Origin: Serilophus lunatus
Lineage: Eukaryota; Chordata; Aves; Passeriformes; Eurylaimidae
DNA length: 64,000 bases
NCBI GenBank assembly: GCA_013399895.1
Contig: VXBA01003290.1
Location: 167,493 to 231,492 of the forward strand
Direction of reading: 5' to 3'
Part shown: positions 52,421 to 64,000 of the stretch, piece after piece
How positions within the stretch are numbered: the stretch's first letter is position 1
Layout: the number at the start of each line of letters is the position of its first letter
Made by a program: the position numbers and the translations under genes
The notes under the pieces: model-generated
Told to the model about the DNA's origin: nothing
Database searches by the model: none
Seen by the model: the letters and a program-made list of their open reading frames with translations, nothing else

Positions 52421-54694
52421 ACATAACACACACATGCACCCTGATACAGGGGAATGCAGCAACCTGGTAGGAGGAAGCCTCAGACCAAAGAGGTCACTGA
52501 GAGGTAGAAGTGGGAGAACAATAGATCTACTACAGGAAAGGTCCCAGACCTTCTCTGCAGCAAGCAACTCACACAGAATTACCATAGTAATCCATTCCAC
52601 TGAGTGTACAGCTTGTCCATGTCAGACAGGCACACATGCAAAATATACCCTAGTTAGTAAGGCCAGGGTAGTACTGAGAAGCTCATTTTACACATAGTGT
52701 GTAACACTGAGTTTCATGCTCCTTCAGTCATTAGTTATGGGGATAAGGATTCAATTAAACCCATATATGTTTGAAAGTTCCCACTTAAGGAAGTGCATAT
52801 GTCTATGTTTCTGCAACTGTGTCTGTAATTGTGACTGTAATTGTGTGTATTAGAACCATGGCTAAACAAAACTCTAAGTCCAGAATTAGGGAGACACAGG
52901 GTAGACTCTGAATTCAGACCATAGTGTTGTAGTTCAGATCCATCCGTGTTATAAGAGTTTGTGTGGCTGTGGATGAGTGGTAGTGCTTACCAGTATCTGT
53001 ACAAGAAATCACATATCTAAGAATATGACACAAGAGAGCCGGGTGGCAATAGGACCAGTCTTGAGCTTTTGATGAATCAAAATTTCCTTTTGATTGGATG
53101 GCTCAGCTAGTGTCAGTCTAGCATTTTTTAAAACAAGAATTTCCTGTGGGGCAGCACTTGGAAGGAAAATCTATAGCCAGGGATTAAAAAATAGCCAAAT
53201 TTTTAATTTATCAGTTTGAACTAGGCCAGGATCTCAGAACAGAGGAGAGGAAATTATGAGACAGTTGTTTCTTAACACTTTCAGCAACACTTGGCAAATG
53301 AAGGGTCGCAGTGTTTTTAAGGTTAACTGATTTTTACCTGAAGAGTAAATATTCTGGATCAAATCTATGCCCCAGACCTGTTCTCTAAAGCATTTTAGAA
53401 ATGACAAATTTGCCATGCTATCTATAAACTCATTTTCATTTTCAGTGTTTCAGCCTGAAGGAGTGTTCAGCTGAAGATAAAACACTGTATTTACTTCTCC
53501 ATTTGAATAAGTAATGGGGAAAGAAGCTTTAATCTGATATCTTTTTTCTGTCCTGGAATCCATACATTTTATTTTTTTTTCTTTTCAGTCTGTCAAAGTC
53601 ACAAAAGTGAATTTGACAAGTGATTTCTCTCACTTTTCCTGAGTGTGAATAATCAAAATTATTTCTGTGCTGATGGTTTGTTTTTATTATGTATTTTCTT
53701 GAGACTAAGAAGCTTGAAATAGCAGCTTTTATCTTAAAATGTTTAAACTTCATTGAGTCACAATAAGTCTGTAACTGTCTGGATATGTAGATAGATATCT
53801 GTCCTTGGCACCTATATGGCCTTCACCGATGTAGTCTAGAAGCATCTTGCAATCCTAGCAGGGTTTTAGTCCCATTGCCCTTGCCAGATGAAAAACCAAA
53901 CACACAGGGAGTGGTCTGTTCAGGGACTCCTGGGAAGTCCAAGGTACAAGTGCACAGCAGCATCCACTAGATCAGGCCTATCTTCTCACCATACTATCAG
54001 AGCAGCTGCAGGGAAAAATTAAAACCAACATTCTTTATTATATGTTAACACAATTTTGAGTTACATTTAGCCCCTCATAACAGTCAAAATGGTTTGAAAT
54101 AAGTTTAAACATGGAAAATGTTGTTTTTAAAAATACACTTATACAATCAAATCAAATTGATAGCTAAGGGCAAGTTCTCTTACTAGACTGTAACAAAAGC
54201 TGAGTGATTAAGGTTCAGGGACTTCAATAAACCAGTTCTGGATTTGTGGTGGTGGAACTTGAAGGAGCCAGCAGACACACACTAGTGAGCAGCTGTAGTG
54301 ACAAAAAGCGACGATCCTTCACCTGCTAGCACTGAAAAACTCCTTGATCATTTCAAATGAGATATTTTTCTAGTTAGTCCATCAGCAAATGCCATATTTT
54401 TCTTCAGGGTGGACATCCACCATCAATTAAGCTGATGTTCATACATACAGTGAATCCAGGAGTGTAATCCATATGCAATCTAATGAAACCTATCCCACAT
54501 TCTGCTTACAGAGTTTGTGTAAGAAATGTGAACAGGCCAGCGTAGAAAGGAAGGCAGTGATCTGCTGAGACTATTAGCTTACTGGTTCTGCTATGACTGG
54601 CCTCATCTGGAGCTTTTCTAGTTCTGGTCAAAACTGACTTACCACTGCTTCTGCAGTGTGAGAATAGGAATAAGAATGTACTTATTCAGAACTG
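52421..54694. other. Intergenic, nothing recognised
   Basis: Non-coding sequence. The 5' part of the RTE-like element may continue into 52421-52600 in a form too decayed to recognise. Confidence 0.45.
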
Positions 54695-54803
54695 AGAATC
54701 ACAGAATCATTTGATTTGGAAGGGAACTTTGGAGGTCACTGCCCAACTTCCTGCTCAGACCAAGGCCAACTTGAAGTTATACCTGGCTTCAGGGTTAGAA
54801 CAG
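54695..54803 (-). mobile_element. CR1 LINE 3'-end fragment
   Basis: The plus strand reads 'GAATCACAGAATCATTTGAT', then 'TTGGAAGGGAACTTTGGAGG', then 'CTTCCTGCTCAGACCAAGGC'. This matches the reverse complement of an avian CR1 3' end; minus sense, about 110 bp. Confidence 0.9.
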
Positions 54804-55289
54804 GCCTAAGGATGTCACCATTTCTGCATGGTATATGAGACCTCATGCATCAGATTATGTGTTAGGAGGAGGGGGCAGAGGGACTCTTTGGGGCAGGGTC
54901 CTCTGCACATTGGTTCCTGATACAGGCATCAGAGGGATGCTTCTGGCTTGAACTGCAAGTGGGCTTTGCACTCCAAAAGCCCCTTGGCTGTCTCCTCATT
55001 ATGCAGGATACACGCCAGACCTAACAGGAGACGTGGGACATGAGAGAGCAGCAAGAGGACAGATGGCAGCACAATATAATCCTTAAAGGAGCAGTTGTGT
55101 CTACCCCTGCAGATACTGAACGTTAGGAAAGGGGCAGCAGTAGATCCAATGATGATCTCACAGTCCCCAGGAATAATACAGGTTATGGAATAGCCTTATT
55201 GCTCCGCTGCCTTGGGGAAAAATTTGGTGGGCATAGAGAAAAAGGAAAGCAAAAAGAGAAGCTTCTGCGGATGAAGTGCAGTTGCTGCA

Positions 55290-55490
55290 CTCCAGCACGC
55301 CTGCGACGTGCGCCCTGGCCACGCTGTTCTGCTTGCACCCTACTCTGCGTGCGACCGAGCTAATCCCGCGGAACGGGAGCCTACAAGCGGAACGGTAATT
55401 AACCGCGAAAGCTCATTAGTGCAATTCCTGCGCTTCGTTGGTGTTCGAGCGCCCTCTCCTGGTACGGAGCGGCAGTGCGGGGAGCAGTGT
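55290..55490. promoter_or_regulatory. Small CpG-dense islet with a CTCF-like motif
   Basis: About 22 CpGs occur in roughly 200 bp, far above the surrounding CpG-poor DNA, with clusters such as GCGACGTGCGCC, CCGCGGAACGGG and AACCGCGAAAG. AGCGCCCTCTCCTGG at 55448-55462 matches the reverse complement of the CTCF core (CCASYAGRKGGCR) with one mismatch. Homeodomain-type TAATTA (about 55396-55401) and a CATTAG core lie inside. No ORF or known promoter gene is attached. It could be an unmethylated enhancer or insulator, or the promoter of an unseen transcript; function is inferred. Confidence 0.55.
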
Positions 55491-55499
55491 CCAAGAGTA

Positions 55500-55525
55500 G
55501 GGGAGGGGAAGGAAAGGGGGAAGGG
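55500..55525 (+). other. G-quadruplex motif
   Basis: Four G runs (GGGG-A-GGGG-AAGGAAA-GGGGG-AA-GGG) with loops of 1, 7 and 2 satisfy the usual G4 consensus. It directly follows the CpG-dense islet. Confidence 0.75.
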
Positions 55526-58500
55526 AGGCTAATTTTAATCTACACCTTGGTGTCTGTAAGTAGAATCTTGTACTACCTGCCTACGATATGTTGCTGAGCA
55601 CTCAAAACTTGGCCTGATCAAGTTTCTCTTACTCCCCTCCTCATCACCCTCCCTTCACCCCATCCCCCGCTTCCCTCCTCCTTCTCCTCACACTAAAATT
55701 CTTCACTTTTGCTTCCCTCTCCTGTGTTGTTTAGTTTCCAGGAGAAAGGTTGAATTATCTTCCATATTTTACATCACCGGCTTCACTGATGGCCTATGGA
55801 AACAGGCATTAGCACATTGCCCCTTAGGTTTATTCTGTCTCTGTCACCATTTCAAACTATCATCTCTTCCAAACACCTGATTCTAACAGTTTATATTGCT
55901 GTATAGAGGCCCCAGACCAGTTAATATGAGGAATTTAATGCTAGTTGTACATTGGCATGTATGGAAGATTCTTCAAGAGCAGCCTTACAATTGATTGTAT
56001 GTATCTCACTGTTTTGACACCGCAACCGTTATTAGAAGACGCATAATTTAAAAAGGCACAGTAGCTGAAGTAATGATCTTGCAGTGAAATAAATTAGCTT
56101 GCAGAAAGGTCTGGGTATAAGTGTAATTTTCATTCATTTAAATAACTTCTACTACATTCAATGAGCTGTAATCCAGTGGAGACTTTTTTCTTTCTTCAAA
56201 GTGTTCCATAAGGGAATCTCTTGTAAGAGATGAATTCCAGCAAAATAGGAGCTGCATGAACAACCACAGTCATTTGCCATAGGGACCAGCAAAGACTGAG
56301 AACATGAGGAAAAAAAAAGGAACCACTTCTACATAGCTATGAAAAGGTACCTGGATTGCCAGAAAAGGAATTGCTCTGGTTTTGGGCACAGATTGCTGTC
56401 ACATGTGCAGGAGGTTGAAGAAAGCTGAGTTGAAGGAGGCAGGAGCATTATTCAGAGTCAGAGAATCCTTTACCCTTATTCAGCTCCCAGATGGAATGTT
56501 TAACATAGTGTCTGCTACTATTTGTAGTTTGCCCTCAGCTTTGTTTCTCTCACCCAAAGATCCATGGAGAAGTCAGTAATTGTGTAAGGCTGTAGATGCT
56601 ATGTGGTATGCAAGGGAGTGGGAAAAAAAGCAAACCTTTGGCTTTCAGGGCACAGAGTTGTCTTAGACTGAGGTTGTGGGCCAGCCACAATTGTCTTGGG
56701 ACTGCTGTTCTCTTCTATTGGCATGTCATCTGCCTGCAACAATGTGCTGACTGAGCCTGCTTGTCTGTTGTAGCGCATATCCTACCACTCCTTTGCCCTG
56801 TAGAGAATTTCTGTGTTTTGGTTGTAGATCATAGCAGCTAGTCTTCTGCTGTTCCTCTTCACTCAAGTCAGGAATAGAAGCAAGAGATTTTCCTGTGAGC
56901 AGAGATACTATCCTAGGGTGTGGGAATGGGCTTCTCAGATTCCTTTTTGCTTTTCCCAACCTGTGAATCTCTTTTTTGTGTTCATGAACTTCATGTTAGC
57001 ACTTTAAGCTTTGGTTGTGGTAAAATAGCAAAGAAGAGTGTCACACAGACAGCTCTCCTCTCTCAGGAACCAGACTACACAACATGCATTGCAGTGCTGT
57101 GGCTAGTACACCACGTACTCTAGTAGCCTGCAGAAGGTAGGAGTAGTATGTATTCCTAAAACAGAATGTAAGGAGAAGTTAAAGATGAGTGTGTTTTATT
57201 CAGTGAGCTCTCTTCAAATGCAGACTTCAGAAGAAGTTTCCTCTGAGAAGGGTTCCAAAGTGCTTGTGGAACTGGCAAGTGCAGCTAGCAACCAAGATGC
57301 CAATGGGTAAAAATGTGTATCAAAAGAAAAACAAAAAGACTGGCTTAGAAGAATTAAAGCTTTGGCTTCTCTTTGTATGCTTCCTCAGGAAAGGATATAA
57401 ACTAGCAGCAAAATGTTCTCAGCATCCGCAAAAACTCTAGTACTGTCAAAAAGATCTGAGATGTGTTGAACTTCTGCAGATGTGAATTGAAGTTGTATCA
57501 GATGTGATTGCTGAAGGAACTGTATGCCCTAAAATTTCACAAGAAGCCATTCCCAGCAGCTCTCTGAATGCTTATTGGGACACAAGGTTCTACTTATGGT
57601 CTAAAATACAGGGCGGGCAAGGGGGATCATAAGCATTCTTCTTTCAAAAGTCATTTTCTCGCCATTATAGCAAATATGGACAGTTATATTGACAGCATGG
57701 GATAAAGAAGTGTAACAGTGCATGTGGCCCCTTGAAGGACCTGTGGGAATAGCTGGTGCCACTGTATAACAAAACAGTACCCAAATACTGGAAATTAGCT
57801 GAGAGCTACAATTCCCAGCTGACAGCCCAAAAGGAACAGAGAGGACTAGAGGCACCTCTTTTGGAGGGATAGACTTTCAGAAGGGTCGAGGGACTAAGAG
57901 ACTGTTGCTAAGTGAAAGAATTTTTGTTACCTCATAGATTAATTTTAAAGGGCATTTCTGTCCAGCTTGCTCAAAAAATGCTTATCACACAGCTGTGGCT
58001 TCTGTTGTCCTTGGCTAACAGAAAGCAAAACCAACCTCAATTGTATACTCAAATAGAAACTTGCTCTTAACGTATATTTTCCCTCATCATCCCTCTGCTG
58101 TTTCTCTAACCTGCTTTGAAGGAGGATTTTTTGGAGGTGACCTTAGATATAATGTCATTGTCTTTTAAACACTTGACTTCTCTAGCAGGAGTAGCCAGAG
58201 GGTTGCAGTGGTTCTTTTCATGGAGATTTCTGGACTGCATGAACTGGACCGAAATCACTAAACTTATTTTACTCAGATCAGGACGTAGAAAGGAGATGGC
58301 AAAAAAAGTCAAGTCATTAGTGTAATATTTGATGTATTTTTTTTTTCGTTTCACTGTCTTAGATCTTGCTTATTGCAACACTTGAGACTGAATTTTCATC
58401 AAAGGGATTCTTGGAAGAAGAACAGATTTTACCTGGAAAATCCCAAAAAAGAACTACATCACAACAGATAAGCCTATTCCACCTGGCATTTTGCCATTTG

Positions 58501-61500
58501 CACATAGAATTTTTTCCAGGTAATTTCAGCAGAGAATTTAAATCAAAACTTATTGTGATAAATGAAAATTATGGTTCAGATCTCAGCATTTCTGTCTGAC
58601 TGTTTGGTAAAGATGTGAAAGGAATTTATTTATATCAACTGTTTCCTCCATTGCTAGTAAAACCTAGTCTCTTGACAATTGCTACCATCTCCTGAGACTC
58701 AGCTGGGTGTGGGAGGAATGAGTGGGCAGGAGAATGCAAACGTTTCCATGCTGCTGTTCTCACACCCTCTTACCTGTTTGAGCTGCTATTGCCTGTTTTA
58801 TAACAGAAAATCTAGATCTCACCAAAGCTCAGTGTTTCATTATGCTTCTGCTAAAATAGGAATAAACCTATCTGCTGAATTGTGCTTTACTGTCCTCATC
58901 ACATATGATCAATTCAAGCTTCAGTGGTTTTTACCTCTCGTTTCACACTGATGCCTAGCTGGGATGCCACTGGCGTCCCCCACAGGCAGCTAGGACAGCC
59001 GTGTCCACTGTTGGTGGCTGAAAGCCTAATCCCAGCATGACATTTCTTTCTGACTTGAGACGTATTTGGTCTGTTCTCAGGTGGATAGTGTGGTTTGGCA
59101 TCTGACAGTGACCATCAAGCTGGGAAATAGTTTTCCATGTGTCATTCCTCACAGAATTTTTTTCCTTTGCTGTTTAACACAACTGTAGATGCACTATTGT
59201 ACTAACATATTTATGACCTTCTGAACAGCAATGACCATTTTCATACAGTTAGTGGTATCAACACTAAAGAAGCCAGTCCTGCTCAGTAGTACACTCCAAA
59301 GATCCATTGGATCCACTCACACATCTTTACTGGTGTTTTCTGCTGTGTTTAGGGGTGTGAGGTTGCTGCAGTCTTTCCCAGCCATCTCATTGTCCTATAA
59401 ATGTTTTGAGCAACTGATACACCTCACTGGCTGTTCACTTAGTAACTTGAACTGCTTATATTCTTCACGTTGCATATCATGATTTAATATGCATAAGCAC
59501 TGACACTGTACAATTGTTTATTAGTTTTGGCTTCTCTTTGAATTTTAGAGTAGGAATCATATTCTAAGAAATAGGTTTTTAGGTCAAATTCTCTCTTGCT
59601 TTTCCCATAGTCTGTCATTTCATGACCTCGATTCAGATTTTTTTATTTGTGTTCTTTGGAACTATCATGTCTTTTATCTAAGCACATATTCCAGGCCATA
59701 ACAAAACTTGTCTTGCCCTTTACTAACTTTTTTCAGTACCTATAATACTGTGTTTTTCTTAAGCTGCTGAAATCATCACGTTTCTCTCTCTGACATTACA
59801 AGGTTCTTTTCATCCTTTTCTTTCTCAAATACTGAGATTGTAGAGATTTAGATACTCTTTGCTTACTCTATCCTTATAAAACTATGGATATTTAGCATAA
59901 AGATAGCAGGATAGTGATAGGGATAGGGAAAATGATAACTTTCTTACACCATGGAAGGAGAAGGAATGGACTTTATTTTCAGTTGGTGTAGATCTATTCA
60001 TTGACTAGCTAAACATTGGACTTCTCCTGAAGTTGAATTATTTTTCGTATCTGTGTTCTAGTTGCAGCTAAAGGCTAAAAAAAATGTTAAATACATTTTT
60101 CAGTCAGAAGGCAATTAATTTATATAAATAAAGTATCATGCTGCATCAATAAAGCTTGAAACAACTTGCAAAAATCTGTATCAGTACGGGCATAGTATTT
60201 GCATTCCATTAGGAGCACAAGGTGTCTGAAATGTTGTTGAGAGATTTTGAAACAAATAAATCACTAACCTTTCTGCAATAAGTTCTTTTGAGAGATGAAT
60301 AAACAAGAAGGCAGTTTGATTTAAAAAAAAAAAAAAAAAAAAGTATTTTAAAGTAAATGAACAGAATTCTTAGTAGCTGAATTGCTTGTCTATTTGTGTC
60401 TCTTAATGCAACACAAATATTGCCTTTTACAGGAATATTTTCTGTACAGTGCAGAACATTCCTGAGTAGCTTACTGCAGCTGAAGTCACCCATAGAGGTT
60501 AGTGAAAATTGCCATCAATCTCAAAGTGGTCTATTGGCTTCAGCTTTTTTCTCCATTACACCGGAGCATGCTACATGCTGCGGGTGAAAGTATGACAGCC
60601 ATTAACTTGAGAGCATTTCAAGCACGGACTGCACAGAGTGACCTCATTCACACACTTACAGGATGTTTGCACAGACCAGCAAGTAGAGGATTGGGCAATT
60701 GTGACTGTGGTAGAAAGTACCCCAGAAGTGATTGTTGAGGCTGGAGTCATTGTACTCCTACAGAAGTGTGCCATGGGCATAAGAAGCATGCTGAAGCAAG
60801 GAGATGCCTAAACTATCAAAAATAAAACAAAACTGTTGTAAATAAACTCTGCTCGATTTTTTTCCGGGGTAGGTAGTTATTCAACTAGATTTAAGTTCAG
60901 CATATGTTTCTCTATTATACACAAAAATTGTCTGTGTTTTTCAATATAATCAAACTCGAAACGCTTTTGTAAACTAAATCATCAGCCATTATAAATCCAT
61001 CACTTTCTCCATTCTTCAGGAAATCTCTGGGAGTGATTTTGAGAGTTCTTAGGGGAAGATTAGTACCGACTTAATTCAGCAGACCTTATTGTAAAAACCT
61101 TATAATTACTGTGAGTGTAGATAACTTTTTTCTTTAAGGAAGTTCACCAATGAGTTTTTAAAATGTGTCTGCAGCAAGTCAGTCAGAATGTATGAACAGT
61201 CTGTTTGAAATGGGGCAGATGGCATGTTTGTTGTTCCTCCTCTTTAGTAATATGTGCAACAAGTCCAGTGCTATGGCCTGGACTGCAGGAAAAGGTGAAT
61301 CTGCAAATATTTTTGGTGTTGGAGCTCATCCATATTATCAGGCTGAATGTTTATAGAAGTGTTTATCTATTGGAATTTCTTTTGGCAGATGGATCAATAG
61401 AATTATTGATTTGCATCTCTTTGTGAGATTTTTTTTCCCAATAGCACAGTAAGCTGAGGGTTGTCCTGGTTTACCTCACTGTACATGATCTACAACATCC

Positions 61501-63621
61501 ACAGCAAAAATCTTTTTAACTAATTTCAAAGCTGAACAAGTATTTATCCTAACATCAGAGATACATCTCTATTTCTGACCTAGAGGACCATTGTTTCATT
61601 AGGCCTAATTAACTACAGCATTATTCCAATTTTGCTCTGTGTGGATTTATATCAGTGTACAACTTCAGTAATATGATAAATTAAAAACAGTGAGCCAAAA
61701 CCTGAGTCAGCTGAAGTCAATAACAGCACTACCTCTGACCTCACATAGCAGAATGACCTGTTTGAAAACAGTTGTAATGTTCTTCTATCTCAAATTCCTC
61801 ATGGCTTTTCACGACTGAAAGTGGAAAAAAGCCAGAATTTTTTTGTTTATGTTAGTTTTCCGTGTACTCTCTGTAGCCTGCTATAGTGGTGCTTCCACAA
61901 AACACAGTATACATCTGTTGAAGTGTCCAGTTCAACAGATGCGGCTCTGCTGCTGTTGTCTGTTGAGTTATAGTTCACCCTGTGTTCACTAGGCCTACAA
62001 AAAGATCTGATTTACTGCCTTACTCTTACCCAACTGAGGGACATTCTCATGACTTTAACTGTTTCATGTATCCTTAAGAAAGGGTTTAATTTGATTTTTA
62101 CAGCATGATTGATCAAATAAAGGGAAATTTACTGACTACATGCTTGACCCTTATTTAATGAATAGGAGCTTTTCCTTCTCTGCAAATAATTTGTTCTTCT
62201 TGAGCTTGCTATCAGGATTTTCATACTTTAAAGTCTTCTTCTGATGTTGCAACATGTACTGTCCCATTTGATAGTGGGGATTTAACACCATTTACCTCAG
62301 CGCAGCTCTGACAATTTTAGCAGCTGAGGATTTGGCCCTGATCTCTGCTGCTTTAATTCACACAGGCTCCCTTCCAGTGTCTCTGGTCAAGGTTAAATCA
62401 GCTTTTCACAGCAGTCAGAGAAAACATCATTGATTCATTTTATATTCTACGTATGAGACTAGATATTATTCTTGTGTGTTTCAAAAACGTCTGTGTCAAG
62501 TGCCAAGCAGCTATCTAAACATTTAATATATCCTTGTAATAGTGTTGCATGGTTCCCTTAAAATCATATTTTAATTCCAAGTTTTAAGGCAGTAATGTGA
62601 ATCAGCCATACCACAGCCATGGTGGCAAATGAAAGACAAAGGCAACAGATACGTGACATAGTTCTTGGGATTACTTTGCTGCTTACACGTGTTATAACAA
62701 CTCTCTCATGGTCTTTATTCTTTTTTCATGTGAAAGCACTGTTTATGTACAAGAAGCACCATCACATGAAGAAATGTCATTATGTGCATGTGAGGAACCT
62801 TCTCTGTGAGGAAAGGTATACAAACTGTCACATAAAATCCTGTTCCCCTGCTCTAGTTTCTTCCAATTCTAGTGAACTTTGACAAGATCTATAACTCCAG
62901 TCTTGCTGGAATAAAATATCTGCCCCCTCAAAAAAGTCAGGAGTGCTGTGCCTCATAGAGAGTATAGCATATTGATGTAAGGAATAATTACTCGTCTTAA
63001 ATGCATTCTCTCTAGCTTCTGGAAACATGCAGCTTATGCTGGGTACCCTTATTATCTTACTTTGAACCTCTTGTCACTGATTTAACAGTATAAAAACTCC
63101 ACTCTAGTATCATGATTCCTATGTTTACAGTGTTCACACCATGTCATATATATCATCTGGAGAAGCATCCACTGAATATGGGAAAATCGAATGACTCCTG
63201 CTATTGTTATTGCCTTTAACCCAGTGAGCTTTTGGGAATTATTCCTGTTGTCTCTTACGTTGTAACAGTGCAGTGCATAGTTTTGTATTACACCTCGATT
63301 TTATTATAACTAAGACGGAGTCCATAATCTACCAAAAGAAAGTTTGGATCTGATATATTAAAGAATACATGCAGAGTGGTCAAAGAAGGTTAAAAATTTT
63401 AGAGATTTTGATATTCTTTGGTGGTTGTAGGTCCGTTCTACTTGGAATAACCCTGCATAAAAATGAGATTGTCCTCATGCATACCTTAGTTTGACTTGAA
63501 ATGGATGTCCATCTAACTCCCATTGGCAGATTCATGAGGAAATATCTGTATATGCTTGCAACCACAACCTGGGCCAAGAACTGGACTTACTTTCCAGTTT
63601 CCCATATGAGAAACTTTAGAG
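55526..63621. other. Upstream flank, no gene seen
   Basis: Non-coding AT-rich DNA with an A homopolymer near 60320-60341. The segment about 55960-56150, between the islet and the repeats, has an even, low-repeat composition with several ATTA/AATTT cores and is a candidate conserved element, unproven. A 66-codon open frame at 60611-60811 lacks an ATG and was not accepted as a gene. Confidence 0.5.
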
Positions 63622-64000
63622 CAGGAGTCCTCAAACTTTTTAAACAGGGGGCTGGTTCACTGTCCCTCAGACACTGGCGGCAGGCTGGACTATAGTTTGG
63701 AAAAAAATGAACGAATTCCTATGCACATTGCACATATTTTATTTGTACTAGTGCACAAAAAAACAGGAAAAAATGCAATATTTAAAATGAAGAACAATTG
63801 TAATCAACAAAAACAAATAATATTTCAATGTGAACTAGGGGCCTGCTTTTGGCTAATGAGATGGTCAGTGATAGGTTCCATATTTGTCACTGCCAGTCGT
63901 AGCACGGGGAAGCGCGGGGGCGAGGCCCGCAGCCCGCCTCCCCGCCCTGTCCTGCCGAGCTGGCCCCGCAGAGAGCCATCCGCCGGGACTGCGAAGGGAC
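63622..64000 (+). mobile_element. hAT-type DNA transposon terminus, cut by the window edge
   Basis: The sequence begins CAGGAGTCCTCAAACTTTTT, a hAT (Charlie-like) terminal inverted repeat. It continues AAACAGGGGGCTGGTTCACT, then GTCCCTCAGACACTGGCGG, CTATAGTTTGG and ATTCCTATGCACATTGCACA, a layout I recall from tetrapod non-autonomous hAT elements. The 8 bp before it, CTTTAGAG (63614-63621), fit the hAT target preference nTnnnnAn. The second end and the other target copy lie beyond 64000. The last 100 bases are GC-rich with about 13 CpGs, so CpG decay has been slight and the insertion may be young. No transposase frame is seen. Confidence 0.8.

Noticed and set aside
60611..60811. 66-codon open frame followed by AATAAA-type sequences, looking like a possible last exon
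   Set aside because: No ATG, no known domain, opened and closed by ordinary stops. A frame of this length is expected by chance in 64 kb.

Overview
The window is AT-rich vertebrate DNA, most likely from a bird. The evidence is a two-exon INHBA gene of sauropsid type and several 5'-truncated CR1 LINE fragments whose 3' ends carry the avian-style 'AATCATAGAAT...TTGGAAGGGACC' signature. There are no bacterial or organellar features. A few single Ns and one 28-base N run sit beside homopolymers, which is typical of a draft assembly.

Only one protein-coding gene can be supported: INHBA, the inhibin/activin beta-A subunit, on the minus strand. Coding exon 1 (27674-28061) holds the signal peptide and the first part of the prodomain. 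It is joined across an intron of about 11 kb to coding exon 2 (15820-16706), which holds the rest of the prodomain, an RRRRR furin site and the 116-residue mature cystine-knot ligand. The spliced reading frame is 424 codons plus stop, with canonical GT-AG ends. Downstream of the stop (below 15820) lies an AT-rich, microsatellite-rich 3' UTR region with several AATAAA signals. Upstream (above 28061) lie a CT-rich 5' UTR/promoter-proximal region and a short upstream ORF.

The other roughly 45 kb is intronic or intergenic. Positions 1-12982 are downstream flank with three CR1 fragments and AT-rich microsatellites. The intron (16707-27673) has a perfect 35-bp tandem duplication and one CR1 tail. 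The upstream flank (28.4-64 kb) has a long dead CR1 ORF2 copy (46806-48330), a pure GAAA array (50723-50940), a non-CR1, RTE-like LINE fragment with a readable FADD motif (51334-52420), a small CpG-dense islet with a strong CTCF-like motif and a G-quadruplex motif (55290-55525), and, at the right edge, the terminus of a hAT-type DNA transposon (63622-64000).

The points most worth following up are the RTE-like and hAT elements, because both classes are uncommon in most bird genomes, and the CpG/CTCF-like islet about 27 kb upstream of INHBA. I found no convincing new gene system, tRNA, rRNA, CRISPR array or retroviral gene set.
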